A DNA stretch of 64,000 nucleotides, from positions 1 through 64,000 of the forward strand of contig NZ_SSBI01000020.1 in NCBI RefSeq assembly GCF_004795015.1, written 5' to 3'. A program made the translations under genes and the position numbers. Numbering within the stretch: position 1 is the stretch's first letter; every line of letters starts with the position of its first letter. The stretch comes from Streptomyces sp. A1277. Lineage in GTDB: Bacteria; Actinomycetota; Actinomycetes; Streptomycetales; Streptomycetaceae. Shown here piece by piece: positions 7,307 to 16,827 of the stretch. The notes beneath the pieces are model-generated. The model saw only the letters and a program-made list of their open reading frames with translations. It was not told the DNA's origin and ran no database searches.

Positions 7307-9505
7307 ATGAGTGGTGACGGGCAGAGGGAAGAGTCGTACGACGGTGTGTCCACCGCGGGCGACGGTACGGGGTCAGGCGGCTCGCCCGGGTACCAGGTGC
7401 CGAGCCAGGCTGCCCCCGGACACCAGGGCGTCGTTCCCGGACACCAGGGCGTCGTTCCCGGGCACGAGGCCGCTCCCGGGCATCAGGTCGGCTCCGGGCA
7501 CCAGGGCGTCGTTCCCGGACACGAGGCCCCCGGGCATCAGCGCGGCTCCGGGCACCAGGGCGTCGTTCCCGGACACGAGGCCCCCGGGCATCAGCGCGGC
7601 TCCGGGCACCAGGGCGCCGGTGAGGACGACGGCGGCGGAACGGTCCTGCCCGGTCCGTGGCCGCCCGCGCCGGTCGGCAGCGGTGTCCCGGCGGCCGATG
7701 CGGGGCCTTCGGGGACGGGGGCCGTCGATGTGGCGGTTGCCGTGCCGATGCAGCGGGCGGGGCGGGGCTCGGGGGCTGCGGAGGGCTCCGCGGCGGGACC
7801 GTCCGACGCGCGGTTGATCCAGCGGATGCGTGAGGGCGACGACCTCGCCTACGACGAGCTGTTCCGCCGCCACTCGCAGGCCGTGCGCCGTTACGCCCGC
7901 ACCTGCTGCCGGGACGGGCACACCGCCGACGACCTGACGGCCGAGGTATTCGCCCGGACGCTGCAGGCGGTCCGGGGCGGCAAGGGGCCCGAAGAGGCGG
8001 TGCGCGCCTACTTGATGACGGCGGTGCGGCATGTCGCCGCCGCGTGGACGAAGACCGCGAAGCGCGAGCAACTGGTGGACGACTTCGCCGCGTTCGCCGC
8101 ACAGGCCGCGCGCTCGTCGGAGGTGTCGGACGCGGACACCCTCGACCTGGGCGCCGACGTGCTGGCGATGCACGAGGCCGAGCAGTCGATGGCCATGCAG
8201 GCATTCCGCAGCCTCCCGGAGCGCTGGCAGGCCGTCCTGTGGCACACCACCGTCGAGGAGGAGTCGCCCAGCGACATCGCCCCCCTCTTCGGGCTGACCG
8301 CGAACGCCACGTCGGTCCTGGCCAGCCGGGCCCGCGAAGGTCTCAAGCAGGCGTACTTGCAGGCCCATGTGAGCCAGGCGCTCACCTCGGGCGGGGGCTG
8401 CGCGCGGTACGCCGACCGGCTCGGCGCCTACGCCCGGGGCGGGCTGCGCATGCGGGCCGAGCGCGGGCTGCGCGGGCACCTGGACGAGTGCGCGAAGTGC
8501 CGGGTCGCGGCGGGCGAGCTGGCCCAGGTCAACGCCGGCATCCCCGCGCTGCTCCCGGTCGCGGTCATCGGCTGGTTCGCCGCCGGATACACGCTCAAGG
8601 CGGCCGGAATCGCAGCGGGAGGCGCGGTGGGTGCCGCCGGGGCGGGGGCCGCCGCCGCGGCGACCGGAGGGGGCTCGTCCGCGGGCTCGGCCGGTGGCGC
8701 GGCGGCCTCCGAGGGGCTCGGTGCCCCGGCGAAGGCCGGGATCGCGGCGGCGGTCGTCGTCGCGGCGGCGGCCGGGCTCGTCTGGGCGCTGGTGGGCGAC
8801 GACCAGCCCAGGCCCGAGGCGAAACCGGTGCCGAAGCCCCCGGCCGTGGCGCCCGCCGTGCCCACGCCCGCACCTACGCCCCCGGAGCCCGAGCCGACCC
8901 CGCCGAAGCCCGCGCCGCCGGCCCCCGCACCGCCGAAGCCCACCCCCGCCCCTACTCCCCCGAAGCCCACGCCGACACCGACACCCACGCCGACACCGAC
9001 ACCCACACCGACGCCAACTCCGACCCCCACGCCCACCCCGACTCCCCCGCCGCCTCCCGCGCCGGTGCCGGAGGTCTACCGGGTCAGCGAGCTGGCCTAC
9101 ACCCTGATCGGCGACCACAGCGCCCCCGAGGTGGTGCTCGGTGAGAGCAGCTGGGTCTGGCAGCGTTCCGGCATGTCGATCGGCGGCGCGCGGTACGCGC
9201 ACGGGGTGACCGTCCACAGCCGTTCCTCTGTGGTCATCCAGCTGAACCGCCAGTGCACCCGCTACGAGGCGATGGCCGGCGTCGATGACCTCACCATGGG
9301 GGTCGGCGCGGTGCGGTTCTCGGTGTTCGACGGCGACGGGGTGCGGTTGTGGCAGTCCCCGGTGATGCGCGGTGACGATCCCGCCGTGCCGGTCGGGGTG
9401 AACGTCAAGGGCCGGACGCGGATTCGGCTCGTCGTGGAACCGGAGCATCCGTACGGCAGGGTGGCCCTCGCCGACTGGGCCGAGTCGCGGATCATCTGCC
9501 GCTGA
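7307..9505 (+). CDS. ECF-type sigma factor fused to zinc-finger, membrane anchor and NPCBM domain
   Basis: About 732 residues from ATG 7307. Order: a repetitive Gly/His/Pro-rich N-terminus; sigma region 2 (about 165-235, DDLAYDELFRRHSQAVRRYA, DDLTAEVFARTL); region 4 (about 300-350, RWQAVLWHTTVEEESPSDIA); a zf-HC2-like anti-sigma segment with LRGHLDECAKCRVAAGELAQ; one or two transmembrane segments; a long Pro/Thr-rich linker (about 505-585); and a C-terminal NPCBM domain, known to bind sugar-containing ligands. The anti-sigma module is therefore in the same chain as the sigma factor. I infer that an outside cell-wall or glycan signal controls the sigma domain. The frame opens further upstream, but homology begins after this ATG. 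Confidence 0.8.
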   Translation: MSGDGQREESYDGVSTAGDGTGSGGSPGYQVPSQAAPGHQGVVPGHQGVVPGHEAAPGHQVGSGHQGVVPGHEAPGHQRGSGHQGVVPGHEAPGHQRGSGHQGAGEDDGGGTVLPGPWPPAPVGSGVPAADAGPSGTGAVDVAVAVPMQRAGRGSGAAEGSAAGPSDARLIQRMREGDDLAYDELFRRHSQAVRRYARTCCRDGHTADDLTAEVFARTLQAVRGGKGPEEAVRAYLMTAVRHVAAAWTKTAKREQLVDDFAAFAAQAARSSEVSDADTLDLGADVLAMHEAEQSMAMQAFRSLPERWQAVLWHTTVEEESPSDIAPLFGLTANATSVLASRAREGLKQAYLQAHVSQALTSGGGCARYADRLGAYARGGLRMRAERGLRGHLDECAKCRVAAGELAQVNAGIPALLPVAVIGWFAAGYTLKAAGIAAGGAVGAAGAGAAAAATGGGSSAGSAGGAAASEGLGAPAKAGIAAAVVVAAAAGLVWALVGDDQPRPEAKPVPKPPAVAPAVPTPAPTPPEPEPTPPKPAPPAPAPPKPTPAPTPPKPTPTPTPTPTPTPTPTPTPTPTPTPTPPPPPAPVPEVYRVSELAYTLIGDHSAPEVVLGESSWVWQRSGMSIGGARYAHGVTVHSRSSVVIQLNRQCTRYEAMAGVDDLTMGVGAVRFSVFDGDGVRLWQSPVMRGDDPAVPVGVNVKGRTRIRLVVEPEHPYGRVALADWAESRIICR
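7419..7620 (+). repeat. 54-bp (18-residue) tandem repeat in the sigma-factor N-terminus
   Basis: The unit starting at 7491 repeats at 7545 and again, in part, at 7599, a strict 54-bp period. It encodes an 18-residue Gly-His-Gln-Gly-Val-Val-Pro-Gly-His-Glu-rich unit. Shorter degenerate copies precede it from 7419. The repeats keep the reading frame, so they are coding and not a CRISPR array. The region is probably disordered, and copy number may vary between strains. Confidence 0.85.
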
Positions 9506-9562
9506 GGGGGCTCGGCGGTGTCGCTGCGGTTGCGGCGGGCCTTCGAGCGGGGCAACAGGCTT

Positions 9563-12500
9563 CTACGGCACCGGCAGGTCCGCGACGATGCCCGTCAGGA
9601 GGTCGATGACGTCGTCCAGGGTCAGCCCGAGGCCCGCGGCGTGCTCCTCCTCGTAGCGCTGCGCGCCCAGTTCCTTGCGGCACAGCCGCTCGACCGCCTC
9701 GATCTCGGCCTGCTCCCCCGCGGTCCTGGGGCTCGACAGGTGCCGCCAGTCGTCTGCGGCGGCGAGGATGCGGACGGCGGCCGCGCGGTGGCCCAGCTTG
9801 GACAGGACCGTCACCGCGCCATCGGCCAGATGACCGGTGACGATCTCGGCGCACTGCGCCTCCTTCGCCGCGACCAGGGCTGCGGCCAGCCCGCGCGCCC
9901 CGGCGTCGAGACCGCCGTCGGGCCCGGGCTCGTACACGGTGATCCGGGCCGACAGCCCGTTCATCGCCACGGTGAAGTGCGACGGCGGGCCGCCGCGCCC
10001 GGCCTGCTCCTGGGCGACGGTGAGCAGCCGCCGGGCGTCCGCGATGTCGCCCCGGTGGAACGCCATGGTGGCGCGCAGGTAGTGGGTGTACGCGGTGGCG
10101 TCGTGCGCCTGGTGGCGTTCCGCCTCGGCCTCCGAACTGTCCAGCCTCTGGTGGGCGGCGGCCAGGTCGCCCGTACGGTAGGAGAGTTCGGCGAGCCGGG
10201 CCAGGATGAACGGGGCCTCGGCGTGGGCACCGACCTCGCGGGCGAGCAGCAGCGCCTCCTCGTAGGCGGCACGCGCCTCGTCGTAGCGTCCGCGCATCAT
10301 GCCCGCCTCGGCTGCGGCGCTCGCGACCTGGGCGCGCATCCACCGGTCTCCGACGCGGCGGCTCAGGGCGCGCAGTTCGGCGAGGTCGTCATCGATGCCG
10401 GGCATGCCGCCCGGCATGTCCACCAGCATGTGCGCGCGGAACATCAGGATGACGCCGTACTCCCAGGCGCCGCCGTACTCGCGGGCGTTGTCGACGGCCG
10501 CGTCGATCTTCCCCCGGGTGTCCTCCGTGGTCCCGGTGAGGTACGAGGTCATCGGCCAGAGCAGCCCGGGGAAGCAGACGCTGTGGGGCCTGGAGGCGGC
10601 GAACGCGTCGGCCACCCGGCGCACGAGCGCATGGAGTTCGGCGTCGTCGTGGGCCATCTCGGACTGCCCGCTCTCCGCCGCGAAGAAGAACCACAGCAGG
10701 TGGAGGTTCATCCGGGGCCAGTACCGGGGGTCCGACTCGTCGGTGGGTTCGGGGCCGAGCGAGCGGGCCCTCCGGGTCCAGGCCAGGCCCTCCGAGCGGT
10801 AGTTGCGCAGCCACCAGAACCAGCCCATGCCCAGCACCAGACGCGCGGCCTCCGGCTCGGCGGGGCCGGAGGGTGCGGTGGTGCGCTGGAGGGCGGCGCG
10901 GATGTTGTCGAGGTCCGTCTCCAGGCGCTGGATCCAGGGGAGCTGGTCGCCGGAGCGCAGGCGCGGTTCGGCCTCCTCCACGAGCGCGAGGAAGTACGCG
11001 GTGTGCGCGCTCTCGGCTGCGGCGCGCACCTGCGGGGCCTCGGCGCACCGCTCGGCGGCGTACTCGTGGATCGTCTCAAGGAGGCGGTAGCGCATCGCCC
11101 CGTCCGCGGCCGGGGCGGCGACGACCAGGGACTTGTCGACCAGTGCGCCGAGCAGGTCGGCCGTGTCGGCGGCGGGGCGGCCCTCGCCCGCTGGTGTCCT
11201 GATGACGGCTTCGGCGGCGGTCAGGTCCCAGCCGCCCGCGAACACGGAGACCTGCCGCAGGGCGGTCCGTTCGTCCTCGTCCAGGAGGTCCCAGGACCAG
11301 TCGACAACGGCTCGCAGAGTCTGCTGGCGGGGCAGCACGGTCCGGCTGCCGCCCGTCAGCAGACGGAACCGGTCGTCCAGCCGGTCCGCGATCTGGCGCG
11401 GTCCGAGCAGACGCAGCCGGGCGGCGGCCAGCTCGATCGCGAGCGGCAGACCGTCGAGCCGGCGGCAGATCTCCGCGACGGCGTCAGGATCGTGCGCGGG
11501 CTCGTGGTCGGGGTCGAATCCCGGGCGCACGGCCCTGGCGCGTTCGGTGAAGAGGCGGTGGGCGGGGTCGGCGGGGAGCGGGTCGACCGGTCGCACGGAC
11601 TCGCCGGGGACGGCGAGCGGCTCCCGGCTGGTGGCGAGGATGCGCAGCTGCGGGCAGCGGGTCAGCAGGGTCTCGGCCAGCGCTGCGGCGGCGCCGATGA
11701 CGTGCTCGCAGTTGTCCAGGATGAGGAGCACGGGCGTGGAACGAGAACCGTGCCCCAGGCGGTCGACCAGCAGATCGACGGGGCCGGTGCGCGGCAGGGA
11801 GCCGTCGAGGGTGTTGTCCCGCAGCAACGCGGTCTCGCGCAGGCCGAGCGCGGAGAGCACGGCTCCCGGGACGGCTTCGGGGTCTTCCACGGGGGCGAGT
11901 TCGGCGATCCAGACGTCCGGCGCGGTAGTGCCGGCCGGATTCCGGCGTGCCGCTGACTCCTCGGCGAGTCGGGTCTTCCCCGAGCCGCCTGGGCCGGTGA
12001 GGGTGACCAGCCGGGACCGGGCCAGGTCGTCGTGGATGGCGCGGAGTTCGGGTTCGCGCCCTACGAAGGAGGTGAGCCGGGGGCGCAGGTTGCCCCGGGC
12101 AGGTTTCACGTGAAACAAGCCGCTTTCGGCGGGCGCGGGAGGTGCGGGTGCGAGGAGTTCGCGGTGCAGGGCGGTCAGTTCGGGCCCGGGGTCGGTGCCG
12201 AGCCCGTCGGCGAGGGCGCGGCGCGCGTCCTCGTACGCGGCGAGCGCGTCGGCCTGCCGGCCGTCGGCGCGCAGGGCCCGTATGAGCTGAGCCCGGAAGC
12301 GCTCGTCGTACGGGTGGGCGGCGGTCAGCTCCGTCAGCTCGGCGACGAGGGCGGCGGGGGGCGGGGCGGAGGGGAGGGTGGAGGACAGGGCGGACCCGTT
12401 GGCGGTGGCGTGGGGGCCGGCGGTGGCGGTCCCTGCCTCGGCCCCGGGCTCGGTCCCTGTCCCGGCCCCGACGCCTGTCCCTGTCCCGGCCCCGGCCCCT

Positions 12501-13345
12501 GTCCCTGTCCCTGTCCCGGCCCCGGGCTCGGCCCCTGCACCTGCCCCGGGCCCGGGTTCGGGCTCGGACCCGCTCCCTGCCCCGCTCCCTGCCCCGGCCT
12601 CGGCCTCGGCCGGTACGGACGCGCTCGTTGGGCGTGCGGCGCCGGATGCGGCGGCAGACCCGGGATACGCGGCGCCGGAGGTCGCGGCGGGCCCGGGATA
12701 CGGAACGCCGACAGCCGCGGCAGGCCCGGAATACGCGGCGCCGTGAGCCGCGACATGCCCCGGGTACGGAGCACCGGAAGCCGCGACATGCCCCGGGTAC
12801 GGAGCACCGGAAGCCGCCTCCGCGGTCTTCCCCGCGCCCGTCGCGCGGCGCAGGTCGGCCTCGATGCGGCGTTCCAGGGCGGCCAGGCGGTGGGCCTCGG
12901 GGCGCAGGGCGTGGCCGTGGTCGCTCTCGGGCAGGTCGGCCAGGGCGGGGCCGCGCCACAGGGCGAGGGCGGTCCGCAGGGTGCGGGCGGCCGCGTCCGG
13001 GGTGCCGGCCTCCAGCTCGGCCCCGCCCTGCCGGGCCAGCCGCTCGAACACGTACAGGTCCACGTCGTCCGGTCCGGCGGTGAGGCGGTAGCCGCCCGGA
13101 GTGCTGGTCAGCGCCTCCTTGCCGAGCACCCGGCGCAGCCGCCCGACGAGGGCCTGGAGCGCGGCGGGCGCGTCGGCGGGGGGCTCGTCCGCCCAGACGT
13201 CGTCCACGAGCTCGGCGACGGTGACGGGGCGCCCCGGCCGCAGGGCGAGGGCGGCGAGAAGGGCGCGCAGCCGGCTGCCGCCGAGAGGCAGCGGGCCGCC
13301 GTTCTCGTCTCGCGCCTCGGTGGCGCCCAGGATCAGATACCGCAC
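9563..13345 (-). CDS. AfsR/SARP-like regulator with BTAD, NB-ARC ATPase and TPR domains
   Basis: About 1260 residues from GTG 13345. The N-terminus is an OmpR-type DNA-binding domain (VRYLILGATEARDENGG to LTSTPGGYRLT), followed by a bacterial transcriptional activation domain. The BTAD is split by a 180-residue low-complexity insert. An NB-ARC/STAND ATPase follows with P-loop TGPGGSGKTRLAEES and Walker B VLLILDNCEH, then a winged helix and TPR-like repeats to the C-terminus. STAND proteins switch on ATP binding; in Streptomyces this architecture regulates antibiotic production and development. The longer frame from 13576 adds only random-looking residues. A specific target cannot be inferred. 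Confidence 0.85.
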   Translation of the reverse strand: MRYLILGATEARDENGGPLPLGGSRLRALLAALALRPGRPVTVAELVDDVWADEPPADAPAALQALVGRLRRVLGKEALTSTPGGYRLTAGPDDVDLYVFERLARQGGAELEAGTPDAAARTLRTALALWRGPALADLPESDHGHALRPEAHRLAALERRIEADLRRATGAGKTAEAASGAPYPGHVAASGAPYPGHVAAHGAAYSGPAAAVGVPYPGPAATSGAAYPGSAAASGAARPTSASVPAEAEAGAGSGAGSGSEPEPGPGAGAGAEPGAGTGTGTGAGAGTGTGVGAGTGTEPGAEAGTATAGPHATANGSALSSTLPSAPPPAALVAELTELTAAHPYDERFRAQLIRALRADGRQADALAAYEDARRALADGLGTDPGPELTALHRELLAPAPPAPAESGLFHVKPARGNLRPRLTSFVGREPELRAIHDDLARSRLVTLTGPGGSGKTRLAEESAARRNPAGTTAPDVWIAELAPVEDPEAVPGAVLSALGLRETALLRDNTLDGSLPRTGPVDLLVDRLGHGSRSTPVLLILDNCEHVIGAAAALAETLLTRCPQLRILATSREPLAVPGESVRPVDPLPADPAHRLFTERARAVRPGFDPDHEPAHDPDAVAEICRRLDGLPLAIELAAARLRLLGPRQIADRLDDRFRLLTGGSRTVLPRQQTLRAVVDWSWDLLDEDERTALRQVSVFAGGWDLTAAEAVIRTPAGEGRPAADTADLLGALVDKSLVVAAPAADGAMRYRLLETIHEYAAERCAEAPQVRAAAESAHTAYFLALVEEAEPRLRSGDQLPWIQRLETDLDNIRAALQRTTAPSGPAEPEAARLVLGMGWFWWLRNYRSEGLAWTRRARSLGPEPTDESDPRYWPRMNLHLLWFFFAAESGQSEMAHDDAELHALVRRVADAFAASRPHSVCFPGLLWPMTSYLTGTTEDTRGKIDAAVDNAREYGGAWEYGVILMFRAHMLVDMPGGMPGIDDDLAELRALSRRVGDRWMRAQVASAAAEAGMMRGRYDEARAAYEEALLLAREVGAHAEAPFILARLAELSYRTGDLAAAHQRLDSSEAEAERHQAHDATAYTHYLRATMAFHRGDIADARRLLTVAQEQAGRGGPPSHFTVAMNGLSARITVYEPGPDGGLDAGARGLAAALVAAKEAQCAEIVTGHLADGAVTVLSKLGHRAAAVRILAAADDWRHLSSPRTAGEQAEIEAVERLCRKELGAQRYEEEHAAGLGLTLDDVIDLLTGIVADLPVP
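12380..12800 (-). repeat. Low-complexity repeats splitting the BTAD of the AfsR-like regulator
   Basis: Two repeat types lie side by side. At about 12640-12800, units of roughly 30-36 bp encode Ser-Gly-Ala-Pro-Tyr-Pro-Gly-like decapeptides, with one nearly exact duplication (12757-12786 and 12787-12816). At about 12420-12600 is a Gly-Thr/Gly-Ala stretch encoded by repeated GGGACAGG/GGGGCCGG words. Both keep the frame. They form an inserted flexible linker not normally present in AfsR-type proteins. Confidence 0.75.
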
Positions 13346-13461
13346 GGCACCATTGTGTCCCGCCCCCACCCCCTGAGAGCAGCGGTCGGGCGGACCGGGA
13401 CGTCTCAGGACAGTCCGCCCGCGCCCGCCGGGACCACGCGGCGGGGCCCGGGCCGGCCGGC

Positions 13462-15573
13462 TCAGCCCTGCAGCGAGCGGCGGGCCGGGACGACTCCGCC
13501 GGCGACCGCGCGCTGGCGGGGGGCCGCCGTGCCCGTCCAGCAGGTGCCGCGCCGTGAGACGAGGCGGCGCAGCCACAGTTCGGTGGAGGCGAGGTCGGCG
13601 AGCCCGTCCAGGGGAAGGGGTTCGCCCTCGGAGGCCGCGCGCAGGGCCTTGCGTACGACGCGGGCCTCGACCAGGCCCGCGTCGGCGAGCAGCGGGGCGT
13701 CGAAGAGGGCGATCAGCTCGGGCAGGGCGGCGCGCAGGCCGGTCCGGGTGACCTCGGTCGAGCCGGCCTGGGAGGGGGCGCCCCAGCCCGGCGGCAGCTC
13801 GTGGATGCCCGCACCGGCCAGGACGCGGCGCAGGATCGCCGCGCGGGCGCCCGGCTGGACCCGCAGGGACTCGGGGAGCGCGCGGGCGGCGCGTACGACC
13901 TGGTTGTCGAGGAAGGGGGCGTGCAGCCGCTGGCTGCGGATCTCGGCGGCCTGCTCCAGGACGCGGTGGTCGGCGGCGCTGCGGGTGAGGGCGGCTCTGG
14001 CCCGGGCCTCGCCGGGGCGCTGGACGGAGGACGGGCGGATCGCCGCCTCCTGGAGGCGAACCGATACTTCAGCCAGCGCCTCTCCGGTCAGCCACCGGGC
14101 GGCGGGCCCCGGCCTGGACCAGGCGAGCGCGGCGAGCGAGGCGTCGGCCGGGGTGTCGAGGCCGGGTGCGAGGCGGTTGGCGTCGGGCAGCCGGCCGGCG
14201 GCCGTTTCGAGGCCGGTGCGGTAGGACGTACGGGCGAGCCGGCGGGCCGCGCGGTAGACGGTCAGCGGGACGAACAGGGAGTGCGCGGAGGGCCCTTCGG
14301 CCTTGGCGAGGGCGGCGACCGGGCGCAGCAGGTGGCGCCGGCGCCGGTCCATCAGCAGGTCGGCGAGGCGGGCCGGGTGGGCGTCGAGGACCTGCCGGGC
14401 GCCGGCCCCCACGAAGTGGTCGGCGCTGCCCGCGGAGAGCCGGCGCCGGTGGCGTTCGGCGAGGACGAGGGAGGGGGCCGGTTCGTCGGTGAGCGCGCCG
14501 GCGCCCAGTTCGGCGTAGGGCAGGGCCTCCTCGCCCGCGGCAACGACGACGTGGTGCAGGCGGGGGTTGGCCGCGATGGCGCGGGCGCGTTCGAGTTCGG
14601 CCTCGTGGGCGCGGGTCGTCAGGTCGTTGAAGGTGACGGCGAGCAGCCGCTCCCCCGCGCCGGTGCCGTGGCCGAGGATCGTGCCGGGCAGCCCGGGGAG
14701 GCCGGCGGCCAGCAGGGCGAGGGTCGCCGACGCGCTGCCGCCGGAGAGGTCGGCGCCGATGCCGGGCACGGGCGCGCCCCGGGCGGCGCGGCGTTCGGCC
14801 GGGCCCATGCCGGGGACCGGGCCCGGGTCGGGCGGCAGGGTCTCCGGGGCGTGGCGCGGGGCCAGCAGCCGGGCGCGTACCGCTTCGACCAGGGCGTCGC
14901 GCACCCCTTCGACGGCGCTCACCGGGTCGAGCTCGGGCGCGGCCACGGCGAGGGAGGCCACGGCCTCGTACCCGGTGATCTCCCGCGAGCCCTCGCGGAG
15001 GATCAGGGCGTGGCCGGGCGGGATGCGCTTCACGCCCGCGTAGGGGGTGCCGTCGCGCAGCGCCTCCGGGGTCTCGGGGCAGGCGAGCAGCGCGGCCAGG
15101 TGGCCGATGTCCAGCTGCGCCTCGATGAGGTCGGCGAGGGGGAGCGCGGCGGTGGCGTACGCCGTGCCGGCGGCCCAGGGCGTGTAGAAGACGGGCCGGG
15201 CTCCGGCGAGGTCGCCGACGACGGTGATCCGGCGGCCGATCTGGACGACGGCCGTGTAGCTGCCGGTCCACGCGGTGAGGTGGCGCAGGGCTCCACCGCG
15301 GGCGGCGAGCAGGCCGACGCGGAGTTGTTCGTCGGTGGCGCCGCAGCATCCGAGCACGGCGAGCCGGACGGTGGTCGCGCCCTCGGCGGTGTCCAGCCGG
15401 ACGGTACGGATCTCGTCGGGCCGCCAGTCGCCGACCGCCCAGAGCGGATCGGGGTCTCCCCACAGGAGTTGGGAGCCCACGGGGTGCATCGTGCGCCCGT
15501 CGTCACCGCCGCCCACCGCACCGGCCGTGCCGAAGCTCGCGGCGATACTGCTCCAACCCACCAACCAACGCAT
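13462..15573 (-). CDS. Asparagine-synthase-fold protein lacking key catalytic residues
   Basis: About 703 residues from ATG 15573, preceded by GGAGG. The layout is that of class B asparagine synthetase: an N-terminal glutamine-amidotransferase-like half (DLAGARPVFYTPWA, GVKRIPPGHAL) and a C-terminal ATP pyrophosphatase-like half (LSGGSASATLALLAAG at about 276-291, APFLDNQVVRAA near 590). Two things are odd. The N-terminus is Met-Arg-Trp without the Cys2 nucleophile that releases ammonia from glutamine, and the PP-loop reads SGGSASA where active enzymes have SGGLDSS. It may use another nucleophile, be a lasso-cyclase-like ligase, or be a non-catalytic paralogue. No lasso precursor is visible nearby. 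Confidence 0.75.
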   Translation of the reverse strand: MRWLVGWSSIAASFGTAGAVGGGDDGRTMHPVGSQLLWGDPDPLWAVGDWRPDEIRTVRLDTAEGATTVRLAVLGCCGATDEQLRVGLLAARGGALRHLTAWTGSYTAVVQIGRRITVVGDLAGARPVFYTPWAAGTAYATAALPLADLIEAQLDIGHLAALLACPETPEALRDGTPYAGVKRIPPGHALILREGSREITGYEAVASLAVAAPELDPVSAVEGVRDALVEAVRARLLAPRHAPETLPPDPGPVPGMGPAERRAARGAPVPGIGADLSGGSASATLALLAAGLPGLPGTILGHGTGAGERLLAVTFNDLTTRAHEAELERARAIAANPRLHHVVVAAGEEALPYAELGAGALTDEPAPSLVLAERHRRRLSAGSADHFVGAGARQVLDAHPARLADLLMDRRRRHLLRPVAALAKAEGPSAHSLFVPLTVYRAARRLARTSYRTGLETAAGRLPDANRLAPGLDTPADASLAALAWSRPGPAARWLTGEALAEVSVRLQEAAIRPSSVQRPGEARARAALTRSAADHRVLEQAAEIRSQRLHAPFLDNQVVRAARALPESLRVQPGARAAILRRVLAGAGIHELPPGWGAPSQAGSTEVTRTGLRAALPELIALFDAPLLADAGLVEARVVRKALRAASEGEPLPLDGLADLASTELWLRRLVSRRGTCWTGTAAPRQRAVAGGVVPARRSLQG

Positions 15574-16827
15574 CGCCGCCTCCACAGGCTGTGGACAAAA
15601 ACGGCGCGGCAGGGAAGCACCCGGAGAACTCCGGTGGCGGTCGGCGCCGTTGCGGACATGCTGCCACGACAACGGCGCGCAGGAGTGGCTACGGACGGCG
15701 CACGTCGTGAGCGCATGCGCCCCTGGCAAAGGCCGCAGGGCCGCCGCCGGAGCAACCGGCCCGCGAACGGCCCGCGCGCGTCGCGCGCGTCGCCAACGGA
15801 GGTACGGATTCCGGGCGTTGCGTTCCCCGCACCCGCTCCGCGTGAACGGCCCTCTTCCGGCCATCTCGCGCAGTCGGCGCGAGCGGTGGCGGGAATGTCC
15901 GCGCACCGCTCGACCCAACCTCGTCCGACCGTCGAGATCCGGCCAATCTCCGAAGGAATGGGAACCGGCGGGGAGGCGACGAGTCGCCCTGTTCCTCCGT
16001 ATTCCTCCCTGTTCGGGCGACGCTTTGCCGGGCGGCGCCCCCCGATCCCCCGCACGCCCGGCAAACGCCTGTGGAACGCCCCCGCGGGACCCGGAACCCA
16101 CGGTCCGGGAGGCGGGCTACGCCTCCCGGACCGGTCCACCGCCCGCGGGGAATGGGACGGTGATATCCCCCAGCCCCTGTGTCCAGCACAGCGGGCCGAT
16201 CCACGCAGCACCCATGCAAGCGCCGCCTCCGGGGCCGGGCCAGAGCGCACGTACGGGCGCACGGCCACACACCGGGGTGCACGCGCGAGCACCCGGGACC
16301 GGCCTCGGGAAACCGGCCGGGAGCGCCGGGGACACGGCCCCGCCCGTACGCCCCCGATGCCCGTCCGCGCTGGTCGGCGGGCGGGGAGCCGCCGGGCTCC
16401 CCGCACTCGGTGACCGCCGCACACCCCGTCGACTGCCGCCGGCGACCGGGCCGGCACCCGCCCCGACGCCTCCACACGCCCTTCCCCACTCCCCCGTATT
16501 TCCCCCGCCCTTCCTTCGCCCTTCCTCCGCCTCGCGTTCGCCCCTGCTGCCCCGTACGCCTCTATCGTTCTCATCCGCCACACGACTCCCCGCGCGTGGC
16601 CGGGACGGACAACAATCCCGCCATACGGACGTCCGGCCCTTAACGGTAGGGATGCGACGAACTACGCTGGGTTGACTGATGTTCTCAGCAGGGCGGCATA
16701 TTCCCCGGGGCACGGCCAAATGCGTGTGCGGGCGGAGTGACGGGGTTCGTCCCTGGGGAGAACACGGTACGAATGCCGCGCGCCGTGACGGTGACGCGGC
16801 TGCCGTCTGTGTGTCGAGGGGTGGCCC
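15574..16827. other. Long divergent intergenic region without a recognisable gene
   Basis: This 1.25-kb gap lies between the asparagine-synthase-like gene and the NsdA-like gene. It contains several long open frames on both strands, but none has a convincing ribosome-binding site, known domain or plausible composition; they are arginine/proline-rich, as expected from non-coding GC-rich DNA. The part just before 16828 probably holds the promoter of the developmental regulator. I recognise no RNA motif here. Confidence 0.5.

Noticed and set aside
7419..7620. Regular repeats that could be taken for a CRISPR array
   Set aside because: Period of 54 bp without unique spacers, in frame inside a sigma-factor gene; no cas genes nearby.
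9518..11956. 812-codon plus-strand frame opposite the AfsR-like gene
   Set aside because: It is a shadow: Arg/Gly/Ala-rich, no domain, no ribosome-binding site, while the minus strand carries OmpR, NB-ARC and TPR motifs.
13345..13576. N-terminal extension of the AfsR-like regulator
   Set aside because: The extra 77 residues are Pro/Arg/Gly noise; homology starts exactly at the GTG 13345.
13801..16413. 870-codon plus-strand frame opposite the asparagine-synthase-like gene
   Set aside because: Composition of a GC-rich shadow. It runs from a real antisense gene into intergenic DNA with no start signal.
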